NCBI GenBank assembly: GCA_003154855.1
Contig: PMEV01000310.1
Location: 1-14,576 of the forward strand
Length of the DNA: 14,576 nt
Source: Bryobacterales bacterium
GTDB lineage: Bacteria; Acidobacteriota; Terriglobia; Bryobacterales; Bryobacteraceae
Direction of reading: 5' to 3'
In this document: positions 1-7,892 of the stretch, one piece after another
Layout of the letters: every line of letters begins with the position of its first letter
Numbering within the stretch: the first letter of the stretch is position 1
The notes under the pieces: generated by a model
Seen by the model: only the letters and a program-made list of their open reading frames with translations
Databases searched by the model: none
What the model was told of the DNA's origin: nothing
Program-made: the position numbers and the translations under genes

Positions 1-527
1 GTGGGATTGTGCGGCGAATTGAGGATCAGCAGCTTGGTTCGGGAGTTGATTCTGTCGCGCAGCAGGTCCAGATCGAACGAGAACCCGCGCTCTTCGACGA
101 CCGGCATCGGTACCGGCACAGCGCCCAGATACCGGATCATGGATTCGTAGATCGGAAAGCCCGGGCTGGGGTAGATCGCTTCGTCGCCGGGCTCGATCAG
201 GGCCAGCATGGAGTAGAACAGGATGGGCTTGCCTCCGGGCACGATGGCCACGTGCTCGGGTCTCACCTGCACGCCGCGGGTCCTGTTCACGTCGGACGCG
301 ACCGCCTCGCGCAACTCCGGATAGCCGAGCGTAGGACCGTAGTGCGTCCAACCTTCGTCCAGCGCCTGGTGCGCGGCTTCTACGATGTGCCGCGGCGTCG
401 CGAAATCCGGCTCTCCGATTTCCAGGTGAATGATCCGGCGGCCCTGGGCCTCCAGCCGCCGCGCCTGGGCGAGGACCTCGAAGGCGGTCTCGACGCCAAT
501 CCGGCTCATGGCTTCAACGAGTTTCAT
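1..527 (-). CDS. Class I/II PLP-dependent aminotransferase, partial (C-terminus outside window)
   Basis: I translated the minus strand from ATG at 527-525 and it stays open for 175 codons to the window edge. The protein begins MKLVEAMSRIGVETAFEVLA and contains HLEIGEPDF (the substrate-side glycine/aspartate region of fold-type I aminotransferases), then HYGPTLGYPELREAV, then a glycine-rich PLP-phosphate segment (VPGGKPILFYSMLALIEPGDE). It ends at the edge in LLILNSPHNPT, the NxPxNPT motif of the aspartate-aminotransferase superfamily. The Lys that binds PLP lies beyond the edge. The family transfers amino groups between an amino acid and a 2-oxo acid in the cytoplasm; substrate cannot be read from this half. 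Candidates are aspartate, aromatic or diaminopimelate-type aminotransferases. An AGGAG-like stretch lies roughly 15 bases before the start, rather far for a Shine-Dalgarno. The gene is divergent from the sigma-factor operon across 125 bp. Confidence 0.9.
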   Translation of the reverse strand, partial: MKLVEAMSRIGVETAFEVLAQARRLEAQGRRIIHLEIGEPDFATPRHIVEAAHQALDEGWTHYGPTLGYPELREAVASDVNRTRGVQVRPEHVAIVPGGKPILFYSMLALIEPGDEAIYPSPGFPIYESMIRYLGAVPVPMPVVEERGFSFDLDLLRDRINSRTKLLILNSPHNP

Positions 528-652
528 GGGGGGGCGACCGGTCTCCTATACTCAGAATAGACCCCTTAGGGGGCGGATGGCATGCGCAGCCGGGTGCGGC
601 AGGATAGCGTTCCACGTTCCGAGGCTCCCGCGCGTCAAGTTGTTGTAGGCGC

Positions 653-1216
653 ATGGCCAGCATTGCACTGTCGATTATGAGCGAGACCGTCGAGCCGATC
701 GTCCGAGATACGCTCGAGGCGCAGAACCGCTTTATTTCCGACAACATGCGGCGCATCTTCCTGCTCATCTACCGGATGCTCGGGAACGTGGCCGACGCCC
801 AGGACCTCACCCAGGAGGTGTTCATCAAGGCCTTGCAGCGGCAGGACCAGCTCAAGGACGCCGAGAAGGCCGCCCATTGGCTGTCGCGCATCGCCACCAA
901 CACCGCCATCGACCACCTGCGCCGCCACGGCCGCGTCAGCTTCTGCGACATCGACAGCCTGCCCGAGCCGGTCGCCACTTCGCCATCCGAGAGCCCCGAG
1001 CAGGTGGTGCTGCGGGCCGAGCGCCGGGAGATGCTGGAAGGCGGCTTGCGGGTGCTCACTGCCCGCGAGCGCGCCGCCTTGCTGCTTCGCGACGTCGAGG
1101 GGCTGCCCGCCGAAGAGGTGGCTCGCCAGTTGAATTGTTCCAAGGCGACCGTGCGCTCGCACATCGCCAACGCCAGGGTCAAGTTCCGCCGCTACCTGGC
1201 CAGGAGGAAGCCGTGA
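653..1216 (+). CDS. RNA polymerase ECF-type sigma factor
   Basis: The 187-residue protein has the two-domain ECF layout. Sigma region 2 spans about residues 30-95, with the core-binding stretch DAQDLTQEVFIKAL and then WLSRIATNTAIDHLRR. A variable linker covers about 96-124. Region 4 covers about 125-183 with a helix-turn-helix (LTARERAALLLRDVEG ... AEEVARQLNCSKATVRSHI). There is no region 1 or 3, as usual for ECF sigmas. It would direct RNA polymerase to a small regulon when released by its anti-sigma. The start at 653 has a weak GTAGG about 7 bases upstream; ATG at 677 is an in-frame alternative that would drop 8 residues. Its stop codon (1214-1216) overlaps the GTG start of the anti-sigma gene, so the two are translationally coupled. 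I did not find a convincing autoregulatory ECF promoter in the 125 bp upstream. Confidence 0.93.
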   Translation: MASIALSIMSETVEPIVRDTLEAQNRFISDNMRRIFLLIYRMLGNVADAQDLTQEVFIKALQRQDQLKDAEKAAHWLSRIATNTAIDHLRRHGRVSFCDIDSLPEPVATSPSESPEQVVLRAERREMLEGGLRVLTARERAALLLRDVEGLPAEEVARQLNCSKATVRSHIANARVKFRRYLARRKP

Positions 1217-1776
1217 CCCACCCGAACGAATCCAGGCTGGCGCTGTATGCCGGGAACGATGTACCCCTGCTCGCGCGCTTCCGGATCGCGATTCATGTGC
1301 GCGGCTGCGACCGCTGCAACCGGCAGGTGGAAGAACTGCGCGGCATTCGCGATTGGATGCGCCTCCAGGAGAGCGAGACGCCCGCCGGTGTTCGCTGGGA
1401 TGCGCTCGCCTCCGAGATGAGAGCCAATATTCGGCTGGGCCTGGCGGCTGGCCGCTGCGTGGAAGTTCCCGAACCGCTGGAGGAGCCGCGTGGCTTGCGC
1501 TGGCCGGCTCCAGCCATGGCGCTGCCCGTGCTGCTGCTAGTGATCGTGGGATGGATGGTGCAGAGCTTGCAGCCGCCGCTCCAGCCTGCGTCCGCGGAGT
1601 TCGTGGTGGATGCCAGCAGTTCGGGAATCGGCGTCCAGAGAGACGGCCGGGGATTCACGCTCCTGCAGCCGCGCAACGAGAATGTCGTCTATTCGGTGAG
1701 TGGAGAGGCCGCCGGAGCCCGCTATGTGGACTCGGAAAGCGGCCAGGTGACCATCAGCCATGTCTACGCGCAATAA
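1213..1776 (+). CDS. Membrane anti-sigma factor with zinc-finger-like HxxxCxxC motif
   Basis: I place the start at GTG 1213. A strong AGGAGG at 1202-1207 sits 5 bases upstream and the start overlaps the sigma-factor stop; the open frame extends further upstream but only inside the sigma gene. The 187-residue product has an N-terminal cytoplasmic domain with HVRGCDRC (His28, Cys32, Cys35), the ZAS anti-sigma signature. One hydrophobic segment follows at about residues 100-116 (AMALPVLLLVIVGWMV), then an exported domain of about 70 residues ending GARYVDSESGQVTISHVYAQ, a tail style I associate with Acidobacteriota anti-sigmas. It should hold the sigma factor inactive at the membrane until an envelope signal is sensed. 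The last 17 bases overlap the next gene, so all three genes form one coupled unit. Confidence 0.88.
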   Translation: MTHPNESRLALYAGNDVPLLARFRIAIHVRGCDRCNRQVEELRGIRDWMRLQESETPAGVRWDALASEMRANIRLGLAAGRCVEVPEPLEEPRGLRWPAPAMALPVLLLVIVGWMVQSLQPPLQPASAEFVVDASSSGIGVQRDGRGFTLLQPRNENVVYSVSGEAAGARYVDSESGQVTISHVYAQ

Positions 1777-2860
1777 GCCGGCCTGGGTGGCGCTCGCCGC
1801 CGCGCTCTCCGCATGGGCGCAGCCGGCGCCTCCGTCTCTCAAGGTGAGTTTCCCCGCCGATTCGCCGCTCGCACCGCTGTCGGTGGATTCGGGCGGGTCC
1901 CGGGCCGATGCCCGCGGCGGAGCTATGGTGCTGGATCTGCACACCGCTCTTACCTTGCGCAATTCGAGCCAGCGGCGCATTCGCGGCGTGACCCTGCTGG
2001 TGCAGGCCCAGGAGTTCAGCCCCGGCGGCAGAGGTTCCGTGGCGGTTCCCAGCTTGGACGTGCGGCCTGGCGAGACTTTCCCGGTGCGCATCGACCTGCG
2101 CCTGCTCCGGCCGCTGGTGGCCGGCGGTGGACCGCTCGCCGAGGTGTCGCTGGACGGGGTCCTGTTCGACGACCTTTCCTTCTACGGCCCGGACCGGCTG
2201 AGTTCCCGCCGCTCGATGACCATCTGGGAATTGGAGGCCCGCCGCGACCGGCGCTACTTCAAGTCGGTGCTGGAGGCGCGCGGCCCAGCGGGACTCCAGC
2301 GCGAGATCGTGGAAAGCCTGGATCGCATGGCCCCGCGCCTGGACGTGCAGGTGATCCGGCGCGGCCGCTCTACCGCCGTCGCGGCCCAGGAACGGGACTG
2401 CCAGTTCGCGTTTCTCCAGATTCCGGCCGATTCCCCCATCGTGCCCGTCAGCGGTCTGGCGCACGTCGCGGGGAGCGAGGCACGCGCCCCACGCATCGAA
2501 GTGCGCAATCGATCGGACCGCTCGATCAGCTACTTCGAGATTGGCTGGATCATCAAGGATCGGGAAGGTCGCGAGTTCCTGGCAGGCTCCGTGCCCGCCT
2601 CGAGTTCCGGCCCGAAACTCGCGCCCGGGGCCAGCAGCCAAGTCTGGGAGGATGTCTCGTTGAAGTTCGCGCGGGAGGCTGGCCAGCCGGTCGCGATCGA
2701 GGGCATGAGCGGGTTCGTCAGCCAGGTCGAGTTCGCCGACGGCAGCTTTTGGATTCCGGGCCGCAACGCGCTCGCGCCGTCGCCCGAGGAGCAGCGTCTG
2801 GGGGACCTCTACCGCCGCCACGGCCTGCCCGTGTTGCTCAACGAGTTGAAGAAATTCTGA
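1760..2860 (+). CDS. Secreted protein of unknown function made of two diverged tandem domains
   Basis: I do not recognise this 366-residue protein as a named family. It starts with a short signal peptide (hydrophobic core WVALAAALSAWA, likely cut near residues 20-21), so it should act outside the cytoplasm. Two halves resemble each other: FPADSPLAPLSV near residue 31 against IPADSPIVPVSG near residue 221, then LRNSSQRRIRGVTLLVQ against VRNRSDRSISYFEIGWII, then a PG-turn segment (LDVRPGETFPV against KLAPGASSQV). The spacing is about 190 residues. The hydrophobic pattern suggests two beta-sandwich domains; that is inference. No catalytic motif or further membrane segment is visible. Its ATG lies 17 bases inside the anti-sigma gene, so it is co-translated with the sigma/anti-sigma pair. 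It may be a sensor partner or target of that pathway. Confidence 0.85.
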   Translation: MSTRNKPAWVALAAALSAWAQPAPPSLKVSFPADSPLAPLSVDSGGSRADARGGAMVLDLHTALTLRNSSQRRIRGVTLLVQAQEFSPGGRGSVAVPSLDVRPGETFPVRIDLRLLRPLVAGGGPLAEVSLDGVLFDDLSFYGPDRLSSRRSMTIWELEARRDRRYFKSVLEARGPAGLQREIVESLDRMAPRLDVQVIRRGRSTAVAAQERDCQFAFLQIPADSPIVPVSGLAHVAGSEARAPRIEVRNRSDRSISYFEIGWIIKDREGREFLAGSVPASSSGPKLAPGASSQVWEDVSLKFAREAGQPVAIEGMSGFVSQVEFADGSFWIPGRNALAPSPEEQRLGDLYRRHGLPVLLNELKKF

Positions 2861-2897
2861 GGACGCGGCCTGCGCCGGAGCGAGCCGCATTTCATGC

Positions 2898-2903
2898 TAG
2901 ACT
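2898..2903 (+). promoter_or_regulatory. Putative extended -10 element for tRNA-Pro
   Basis: TGCTAGACT gives a TGn-extended -10 hexamer (TAGACT) with its end 9 bases before the mature tRNA 5' end at 2913. I see no good -35 element 17 bp upstream, so the assignment is tentative. Confidence 0.35.
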
Positions 2904-2912
2904 GTAGTGGAT

Positions 2913-2990
2913 CGGGGCGTGGCTCAGCCTGGCTAGAGCGCCTGGTTCGGGACCAGGAGGTCGGTGGTTCGAATCCACTCGCCCCGACCA
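2913..2990 (+). tRNA. tRNA-Pro (anticodon CGG)
   Basis: The sequence folds into a complete cloverleaf by eye. The acceptor arm is CGGGGCG/CGCCCCG with A73 and an encoded CCA. The D stem is GCTC/GAGC, the anticodon stem CCTGG/CCAGG with loop TTCGGGA, and the T loop TTCGAAT. The anticodon CGG reads proline codon CCG. Its first base pairs C1 with G, as in bacterial tRNA-Pro. This intact copy is the left boundary of the integrated island; from position 30 of the tRNA onward the sequence is repeated at 13799. Confidence 0.97.
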
Positions 2991-3008
2991 ATCCTTTCAA
3001 TCACTTAC
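2942..3008 (+). repeat. Left attachment-site repeat (attL) overlapping tRNA-Pro
   Basis: Positions 2942-3000 are identical to 13799-13857. The match continues to 3008/13865 with a single mismatch (T3001 against C13858), giving 66 of 67. The identity block begins just before the anticodon loop (2946-2952), the crossover region used by many tRNA-targeting tyrosine recombinases. Confidence 0.85.
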
Positions 3009-3049
3009 AGAGGCCAACCTGAGCGAACTGGGTACCATGAGCGCGAATC

Positions 3050-3068
3050 TGGGTGGGTAATTGGGTGG
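3050..3068 (+). repeat. GT-rich 19-mer, copy 1 (possible integrase arm site)
   Basis: TGGGTGGGTAATTGGGTGG. It matches copy 2 at 3181 and the inverted copy at 13702 with a few differences confined to the central TAA/CAG/CGA triplet. It lies 41 bases inside the end of attL. Confidence 0.55.
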
Positions 3069-3180
3069 TACAACCATCCCGTTCTTGGGCCCCCGGAGCT
3101 CATGGTCCAATGCAGCATCTCAATGTTCTCAATGACTTGCCGCGCATCCGATGACGGGTTGCGCGACGATCCCCAGCGCT

Positions 3181-3199
3181 TGGGTGGGCAGTTGGGTGG
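3181..3199 (+). repeat. GT-rich 19-mer, copy 2 (possible integrase arm site)
   Basis: TGGGTGGGCAGTTGGGTGG, in the same orientation as copy 1 and 131 bp further into the island. Each 19-mer is itself two TGGGTGG halves about 11 bases apart. Confidence 0.55.
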
Positions 3200-3317
3200 G
3201 CTGATCTCCTGGTCAGAGCGCAGGCGATCGGGTCTTGGCGCCCGGCGGACGGCGAAACAAGGACGGGGTATCGGACGGATTCTCTACGGGTTGGGAGCGC
3301 TGTCGAGTTGGTGACGC

Positions 3318-3836
3318 ATTGCGAACTGCCGATCAACACGCCCGTGAGGAAGACCAGCCACTCCTCCCAGCCCCACATGCAAGGCCGCCGTCAGCGGCGG
3401 CTTCTCCATGTAACGATGCCGGATCCACGAGATCGTCCCCAACTCAGCCAGAACCACGATCACCGCGACCGTCATCGCAATGCGGAAGTCCGGCACCAGG
3501 AACGGCAACGTGTCCCACGCCTCCCAGAGCCGTCATCAGCCCACGCGCCCACGGGTGCCCCCGCCCCGTCAGGCTTCCATCGTCCGAGAGCGCTCCGGCC
3601 AACCCCCGGCTGATCCCCGCTCCGGTCGATGCCGCGAGGCCGGCCACGAAGGCGTCCCAACAGCTTCGAGTGGCCAGCGCCGCGGCAACCACCGGCGCCA
3701 GCGTCGAGACCGAGCCGTCCATCAGGCCCCCCAAGCCGGGCTGCACGATCTGAAGCACGAATAAACGCCGGTTGGCTGCGTCGTCCTGGCCCTCACATCG
3801 GTGGGCAGTCCGCTCGTTCTTCTCCCGGAAAGATCG
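3318..3836 (-). pseudogene. Broken VIT1/MbfA-family iron/manganese transporter, C-terminal remnant with frameshifts
   Basis: On the minus strand one frame reads NRRLFVLQIVQPGLGGLMDGSVSTLAPV and on through AGISRGLAGALSDDGSLTGRGHPW. This is very like the VIT membrane domain of MbfA-type (ferritin-like plus VIT) iron exporters. Near 3509 the reading must shift frame to continue as LPFLVPDFRIAMTVAVIVVLAEL ... WIRHRYMEKPPLTAALHVGLGG. Near 3358 an apparent extra G forces a second shift to reach WLVFLTGVLIGSS, the family's usual ending. The segment RGHPWARGLMTALGG also seems about four residues short of what I recall for the family. In-frame coding runs back to a stop near 3841, so the whole N-terminal half is missing. 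Intact relatives export Fe2+/Mn2+ across the membrane; this copy cannot be functional. Ends are approximate. Confidence 0.8.
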
Positions 3837-3930
3837 TCTACGTTATTGAAATAGCGCGCTTCTGTTCGAGGGGCGCTGGCAGGTCTGCCATTGCTTCACG
3901 GACTGCACCCCGTACTTGCTCTGGCCTGAG

Positions 3931-5970
3931 TTAGGGAACAAGGTCCACGTCGTATGGCTTCAGCCGAATGGCGCCATCGTACAATGTTCCGCTGAGGATC
4001 CCGCGCCTGCTACCGCGAATGGGTATGGCCTTCTCCTCGCCGGTGGTGTTGACGTACAACTCTCTTCCGTCCACAACGCGCGCATAGACCCCGGTGGGCG
4101 TATCCGGTCCTTTCTCGATGGCGAGCGCTGGATACAGGCTGCGCACCAACGGCGCGAGAATCGCTACCTGGGCCGGGACCGCGACATAGATCGCTCGCCC
4201 CTTCGCGTAACTATTGACCGTGATGGCCGGCGACTTCTCGGGCGTGTTCGTGAACGCGGCCATCGCCTTGGCTGTGCGCGGTTCCAGCACTTCGTAGAAG
4301 CCGATGGTAGCCTTCTCCGTCTTGCCGTTCAGGCTAATCTCCGGAGCCGTTCGCGGCCGGTAGAACTCCGCCGTGCGAATGCCGAAGAGATCGCTCAACC
4401 GCCCGGGCAGCGGCGTGTCGAACCACTGGTTGTTCTCATCCACCTTGGCCGAGAGAGCGGTCATGATCGCCGTGCCGCCGTCGCGCACGTAGCTCCGGAG
4501 CGCCTCCGCGCTGGCGGAGTCCATCAGATAGTCGGCCGGCACAACCACCAGCTTGTAGTCGAGCTTGGAATGACCGATGTCGATGAACGCGACATCGATG
4601 TTGTCTTCAAAGAACGGCTGCAGGGCGCTGGCGACCTGGCCGGTATAGTCGAACGTGAAGTACTGGCGCGCGGTGTTGCTCGGGCCGGGCGGATGAGAGG
4701 CAATCAGGCTCTCAAAGGAGTAAGCGATGGCCACCTCGGGCTTGCGGTAGCGCGGGAACCCCAGACTCCGCAGCTTCGCAAACTCGCTGGCGATGCGCTG
4801 GAACTCCGCGTACTTCCACGAGGGCGTGCCGTCGTGATCGAGGAGGCCGAATAACGCCTGCTCCTCGCCGCCGCGGTGCGTGTGGAAGGTCCAGGCGAGG
4901 AACGTCTGGCCGTAGTCGATCAGGCCGAGATAGGCCCACATGCGAATGCTGCCCTTGGGACCGCCATAGGCGCCGCCACCGCCGGTGATGAATTCGTTGA
5001 ACCAGATAGGATTGGGCAGATCGCCCTTCACCAGCAGCGCGCCGAGAGAGACGTCTAACGGCGTTCCCGGGTAGAAGCCCTCCGCGCCGTAGCTCACATA
5101 CTTCTTGTAGGTACTCAGATAGTCAAAACCTCTGCGTCCGGCGGTATCCCAGAGATTGGAAACTGCGGGCAGGTGGGGAACGTTGCGCTGGCGCACTCGT
5201 TCCAGATCTTCGAGAACCGAGATGGTGACGTCCGACCAGAAGCGGCGCAGGTCCAGATAGCGCTCCGGCGGAGCCGGGCCGTCGGCATAGGGCAACTGCA
5301 CTTCCTCGAAGGAGTTCAAGCGCCGTGACCAGCGCTGCGTTGCCCAGGCGTGGTTCAGGTTCGCAACCGTCCCATACTTCGCCTTCAGCCAGGCAATGAA
5401 TCTCTGGCGATCCGCCTCGGAGTAGGACAGGAAGCCGTCGCCGATCTCGTTGTTGTAACCGATACCGGCGAGCGCAGGATGGCGGGCGTAGTGCTTGGTC
5501 AGCTCATCGGCAAAGCGAACCAGCCGCTCACGGTAGACCGGGTCGGCGCTGTTCACCATGTAGCGTTCGGCCGGATGCAGGGTCGCGCCTTGCGCGTTGA
5601 CGACGTTGACCGACGGGTATTTGTAATGCAGCCAGATGGGCGCTGGCGATCCGCCGATGTCGAGAATCACCTGGATTCCCGCCCCCTGCATTTGGTCCAG
5701 GATCTGGTCGAACCAAGCGAACTCAAACCGCCCATCCGAGGGCTCAAAGGCGTCCCAGGAGAGGTCGCCCATGCGGACCAGCGTGAATCCGGCCTGCTTC
5801 ATCAGGGCGATGTCCCGGCGGATCTGGCCGGGGGAACGATCCACCGGCTGGTAGCAGGTCCCGACAAAGAGCTGGCCCTTGCCCGGCCACTTCGGATGTT
5901 CGGCCGCGCTCTGTCCCAGCACAACTGCGGCGACCAGAGATAGGGCCATACCGATGCGTGTAAGGGTCAT
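3931..5970 (-). CDS. GH42-family beta-galactosidase-like glycoside hydrolase, secreted
   Basis: The 679-residue protein begins with a signal peptide (core MALSLVAAVVLG, likely cut after about residue 23), so it should act in the periplasm or outside. A TIM-barrel domain covers about 35-400. GYNNEIGDG places the likely acid/base at Glu175. KAKYGTVANLNHAWATQRWSR (about 196-216) is a typical GH42 stretch, and PIWFNEF places the likely nucleophile at Glu326. Residues about 411-610 resemble the GH42 trimerisation domain (KLVVVPADYLMDSASAEALRSYVRDGGTAIMT), and a small C-terminal beta domain ends the protein. Length and domain order fit GH42. The family cleaves terminal beta-galactosides; some members act on galactan or arabinogalactan side chains, and alpha-arabinopyranosides are another option. 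The ATG is 3 bases after the stop of the GH39 gene, so the two are co-transcribed and probably coupled. Confidence 0.87.
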   Translation of the reverse strand: MTLTRIGMALSLVAAVVLGQSAAEHPKWPGKGQLFVGTCYQPVDRSPGQIRRDIALMKQAGFTLVRMGDLSWDAFEPSDGRFEFAWFDQILDQMQGAGIQVILDIGGSPAPIWLHYKYPSVNVVNAQGATLHPAERYMVNSADPVYRERLVRFADELTKHYARHPALAGIGYNNEIGDGFLSYSEADRQRFIAWLKAKYGTVANLNHAWATQRWSRRLNSFEEVQLPYADGPAPPERYLDLRRFWSDVTISVLEDLERVRQRNVPHLPAVSNLWDTAGRRGFDYLSTYKKYVSYGAEGFYPGTPLDVSLGALLVKGDLPNPIWFNEFITGGGGAYGGPKGSIRMWAYLGLIDYGQTFLAWTFHTHRGGEEQALFGLLDHDGTPSWKYAEFQRIASEFAKLRSLGFPRYRKPEVAIAYSFESLIASHPPGPSNTARQYFTFDYTGQVASALQPFFEDNIDVAFIDIGHSKLDYKLVVVPADYLMDSASAEALRSYVRDGGTAIMTALSAKVDENNQWFDTPLPGRLSDLFGIRTAEFYRPRTAPEISLNGKTEKATIGFYEVLEPRTAKAMAAFTNTPEKSPAITVNSYAKGRAIYVAVPAQVAILAPLVRSLYPALAIEKGPDTPTGVYARVVDGRELYVNTTGEEKAIPIRGSRRGILSGTLYDGAIRLKPYDVDLVP

Positions 5971-5973
5971 GGC

Positions 5974-7545
5974 TTACTTTTCGATCCTCTTCAAGGCGAC
6001 CAGCACCACATCGTTGCCGCGCATGGGCAGCGAAAGCGCGCAAGAACCATCCGCTCCGGCCTGGACCACCCGATCAGTCTCCGGCAAATCGCGCGTCAAC
6101 TGCTTCAGTTCGTCGAGCTGCGGAGCGCTCAGTGCCGTGGGCTTGCCCATGTCGATGTAGGCCGAATAGGCGTCATTGGCGCGAAACCCGGTGCGGTACA
6201 CCTTCAGTTGATAACTGCCTGGCTTGAGATGGCCAACACTCAGCTCGACCGAGGGAGCGGGTGCGGCAGGAACGATGCGGCCGTAGAAGGAGCGATTGCC
6301 GAGCTTCTGAACCGGAGACTGGAAGTCCCAGACGACGGCCGACACGATGCCATTGTCGGCCGCGGCGAAGACCTGAGGATCCCGGACCGGAATCTCGTTA
6401 CCCTGGAGCGCGTGCAAATACTTGTAGGCGAAGTATGCCGACTTACGGATGCCCTCGCGGTTCAACAGACCGAACCCGCCGTGGAACGGGGTGGGCGGCG
6501 GCCCGGGTTCCTCGAAGAGATCGGTGTAGGTCCAGTAGCTCATCCCTTGCAGCAAACCTGCGCTGGCCTTGAGCTTACTTAGCACGTAGGCCGCACTGAT
6601 GTAAGAGTCATGCACCAGATCCCGCGGGTTGTAACTGGTGCTCCATTCGGTGAAGTAGAGCGGCAGGTGGGGATACTTCGATGCAGCGATCTGCCGGCGA
6701 ACCCTGCGGACATCGCCGACGACGGCGTCCTGGGAGCTGGAGAGCATGGTGTCCTCCTTGCCGTACTCGTCGACGAAGCCGCCGTCCACGCCGTAGGTAT
6801 GGGTGGTGACGAAGTCAACGGCAACGCCGCTTTGCGCCACGTGCTGAAGGAACTCCGGCACCCAGGCGGCGCCGGCGGTCGATGGGCCGCCGACTCGCAG
6901 ACTCGGATCGACCGCCTTGATTGTCTTTGCGCTCAGGTCGTAAAGCTCGAAGTAGGCCTTCTGGTCGCCGCCTTCCCAGAAGCCGGAGAGGTTAGGCTCG
7001 TTCCAGACCTCGAAGAACCAGGTGCGCACCTCGTCCTTCCCGTAGCGTTGCCGGATGTGGCGGACGAACGCGTTGACCAGGTCGCGCCAGGCTGCCGGCA
7101 TCGGATGCGAAGTATTGCCCTGCCAGTAGAAGATCTTGTTTTCGGACGTCTTCATCGCCTCCGGCGTGAATCCGAGCTCGACGAATGGTCTGATTCGACG
7201 CGCGCGAAGGCCGTCCAGGAGCTGGTCCGTCTTGGTCCAGTCATAGACGATCTTCCCGCTCTCGACCCGAACCGTGCCCAGAACGTCATGGAAGATGGCG
7301 TGGAAGCGGATGTAGCGGAAGCCGAGCTCGTCAACCGTCGTCTTCAGTTGCGCCATACTGTCGTCGCGGATCAGGGTGCCGGGAAAGTCGGAGCCGACCG
7401 CCAGGTCGAAGAATCGGTCGAGCGGCTTGGTGGCCTGGGCGGCATCCAGCTCGATATGGCGCGCCGTGGGCTTGGGCGGCTGCACCGATGGGGTGATCGC
7501 GAAGAAGCCCAGACCGAAGGAAGCAATTGTCGTGAGGAGTCTCAT
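5974..7545 (-). CDS. GH39-family beta-xylosidase-like glycoside hydrolase, secreted
   Basis: The 523-residue protein has a signal peptide (core LLTTIASFGLGFFAI) and a TIM barrel of clan GH-A. The barrel starts at FRYIRFHAIFHD (about 76-87), a GH39 feature. WFFEVWNEPNLSGFW gives the acid/base Glu183 and LYFTEWSTSYN gives the nucleophile Glu300, both in the expected strands 4 and 7. HTYGVDGGF lies between them. The C-terminal 150 residues form a beta-rich accessory domain (SVELSVGHLKPGSYQLKVYRTG). Known GH39 enzymes are beta-xylosidases or alpha-L-iduronidases; the bacterial layout and the arabinofuranosidase neighbours favour xylosidase. It is the first gene of the minus-strand pair. No clear Shine-Dalgarno precedes ATG 7545. 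Transcription must start within the 375-bp region shared with lysR. Confidence 0.88.
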   Translation of the reverse strand: MRLLTTIASFGLGFFAITPSVQPPKPTARHIELDAAQATKPLDRFFDLAVGSDFPGTLIRDDSMAQLKTTVDELGFRYIRFHAIFHDVLGTVRVESGKIVYDWTKTDQLLDGLRARRIRPFVELGFTPEAMKTSENKIFYWQGNTSHPMPAAWRDLVNAFVRHIRQRYGKDEVRTWFFEVWNEPNLSGFWEGGDQKAYFELYDLSAKTIKAVDPSLRVGGPSTAGAAWVPEFLQHVAQSGVAVDFVTTHTYGVDGGFVDEYGKEDTMLSSSQDAVVGDVRRVRRQIAASKYPHLPLYFTEWSTSYNPRDLVHDSYISAAYVLSKLKASAGLLQGMSYWTYTDLFEEPGPPPTPFHGGFGLLNREGIRKSAYFAYKYLHALQGNEIPVRDPQVFAAADNGIVSAVVWDFQSPVQKLGNRSFYGRIVPAAPAPSVELSVGHLKPGSYQLKVYRTGFRANDAYSAYIDMGKPTALSAPQLDELKQLTRDLPETDRVVQAGADGSCALSLPMRGNDVVLVALKRIEK

Positions 7546-7592
7546 GGGCGCGCTTTCTGAGTGCTTGTCGTGCTAAGTGCCGCGATCGCGGA

Positions 7593-7613
7593 GCCAAGGC
7601 TGAAGCCCTTGGC
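7593..7613. other. Perfect 7-bp stem hairpin in the GH39 leader region
   Basis: GCCAAGG and CCTTGGC pair perfectly around a 7-base loop. The inner GGCTGAAGCC resembles the core of REP-type palindromes. Next to it lies the palindrome CGCGATCGCG. If GH39 transcription starts to the right, both would be in its 5' leader. There is no U-tract, so it is not a simple terminator in either direction. Confidence 0.4.
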
Positions 7614-7892
7614 CGTCGAAAAGACGATAGTTCTGCGGGCGAAGCGGGCGCAGCGTCAACCCTTCCGTCACCTCGACTCGGAGAGGCGACCAAGCACCCA
7701 TTCTAGCTACCGGGACATCAAGCCGGTTCGGGATTTGCCTGCCCGCGATGCTATGCGGAGCGCGGCCCTGTGCGGTTTTTCTTGTCAGGACCTGGCCATC
7801 GTCCGCAAGCGCCATCGTGCACGTCTGACCAAACAGCCCCATTTTACGCTCAAGGAGTGCCGAAGAGAAAGTCGCATTTTTGGGCAGCAATG

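Larger units (their letters stand above)
2991..3317. other. Non-coding left end of the island
   Basis: There is no convincing gene between the tRNA and the transporter pseudogene. The segment holds the end of attL and two direct copies of a GT-rich 19-mer. The open frames crossing it have no recognisable domain, and one merely reads out of the tRNA. On the minus strand a frame ending in RSGWPL before a stop near 3020 could be a decayed C-terminus, but I could not match it to an integrase. Confidence 0.55.

Noticed and set aside
1754..2890. 378-codon minus-strand open frame opposite the two-domain secreted protein
   Set aside because: Shadow frame; the plus-strand frame has a signal peptide, start overlap with the anti-sigma gene and an internal repeat, which the antisense lacks.
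2809..3000. Minus-strand frame reading GASGFEPPTSWSRT
   Set aside because: This peptide is simply the antisense of tRNA-Pro, a common false gene call. The minus-strand frame WIRTTDLLVPNQ at 13535-13861 is the same artefact at attR.
2991..3317. Possible integrase C-terminal remnant on the minus strand (frame with PSSDARQVIENIEMLHW)
   Set aside because: It lies in the right place for a decayed recombinase, but none of the Arg/His/Tyr motifs can be recognised, so I do not call it.
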